This document shows, one piece after another, positions 31,647 through 33,905 of a DNA stretch of 33,905 nucleotides (position 1 is the stretch's first letter; every line of letters starts with the position of its first letter). The stretch is from an archaeon (GTDB lineage Archaea; Nanobdellota; Nanobdellia; Woesearchaeales; GW2011-AR9): the NCBI GenBank assembly GCA_023259115.1, contig JAHFQW010000017.1:1-33905 (forward strand), in the 5' to 3' direction. The notes under the pieces are model-generated. The model was given only the letters and a program-made list of their open reading frames with translations, was not told the origin of the DNA and made no database searches. The translations under genes and the position numbers were made by a program.

Positions 31647-31929
31647 TTCACTTTCATCAAAAAAATACCCGTAGAAATCAATAAACTAATATCCTCAAAA
31701 CATCAAATCCCCAATTAACAACATCCTATTCCTTACTTCAAAGATAAGGTAACCGTTTTCAAGAAAACAGATGTTTCTTGGCAGCGACGTGGTTGAGATA
31801 TGAAGTTTTTTTCCGGATGGAAAAAAAATCTTTGCATCATATTAATGAACCATATGTAGAGTAACATGTCAAAAGGTAATTTCATTATCTTTTGGCATCT
31901 CAAAAATTTGTCTAACAAATTTTTGGGAT
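31647..31929 (+). other. tRNA-Ala to 23S spacer with hairpins
   Basis: No gene seen. AT-rich stems: GTTTTC/GAAAAC (31755-31768), TTTTTTTCC/GGAAAAAAA (about 31806-31827), ATGTCAAAAG/CTTTTGGCAT (31865-31898) and a perfect AAAAATTTGT/ACAAATTTTT (31902-31924) directly before 23S. These are probable processing structures. The ORF called here is spurious. No tRNA other than Ala is present. Confidence 0.6.

Positions 31930-33905
<1,976 letters not shown>

Overview
The window is an AT-rich archaeal segment, most probably from a DPANN-type archaeon (Woesearchaeota/Pacearchaeota-like). That placement is an inference from a divergent 16S gene, GatE, an ATP-dependent DNA ligase, eL41, TATA-box promoters about 26-30 nt upstream of many start codons (leaderless mRNAs) and a BHB-type intron-bearing tRNA. 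No search was run. Genes are dense, short-spaced and on both strands.

Layout. 1-372: chain of inverted-repeat (hairpin) elements. 373-1699: two unrecognised proteins. 1750-4675 (minus): SLT-type lysozyme-like lipoprotein, a second possible lysozyme-like membrane-anchored protein, and a squalene/phytoene-synthase-like enzyme. 4681-4898: complex hairpin element. 4973-10627: APH-fold kinase, HAD hydrolase, Tat/NodB deacetylase, GatE. 10784-14577: ABC exporter, coiled-coil membrane protein, permuted NlpC-like lipoprotein, ICMT-like methyltransferase. 14681-17013 (minus operon): Nudix, HemN-like radical SAM, cytidylate-kinase-like. 17108-20724: TrmB regulator, DNA ligase, type I asparaginase-like. 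20809-25275 (plus): signal-peptidase-like protein, two overlapping 2OG-oxygenase-fold genes, an orphan plus methyltransferase, a 250-bp hairpin element and a PPOX-like flavoprotein. 25303-27915 (minus operon): PfkB sugar kinase, minimal nucleotidyltransferase, GHKL-ATPase/ParB-like fusion. 28032-28888: PQ-loop-like membrane protein, hairpin element, eL41. 28940-29034: pair of GC-rich hairpins. 29786-33905: rRNA operon 16S - tRNA-Ala(UGC) - 23S (cut by the window end).

Two things stand out. First, the tRNA-Ala gene is 136 nt long but yields a canonical 72-nt tRNA only if three short inserts (D loop, anticodon loop, T loop) are removed; the T-loop insert has an almost ideal bulge-helix-bulge fold. 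Second, intergenic spaces carry a family of hairpin elements with terminal inverted repeats (TATAGA..TTTGAATAAC), apparent TA target duplications, stems that covary between copies, and apparently nested insertions. Several supply the stop codon of the adjacent gene, and two related loci have a minus-strand TATA box placed just upstream of a shared 16-nt start (TAATAGCAAATCTCAT), suggesting transcribed structured RNAs.

Functionally, a scattered set of cell-wall-active folds (SLT, possible lysozyme, NodB, permuted NlpC) in an archaeon with no expected murein suggests surface or inter-organism activity. The remaining genes cover translation (GatE, eL41, rRNA), DNA sealing, lipid and small-molecule modification and export.
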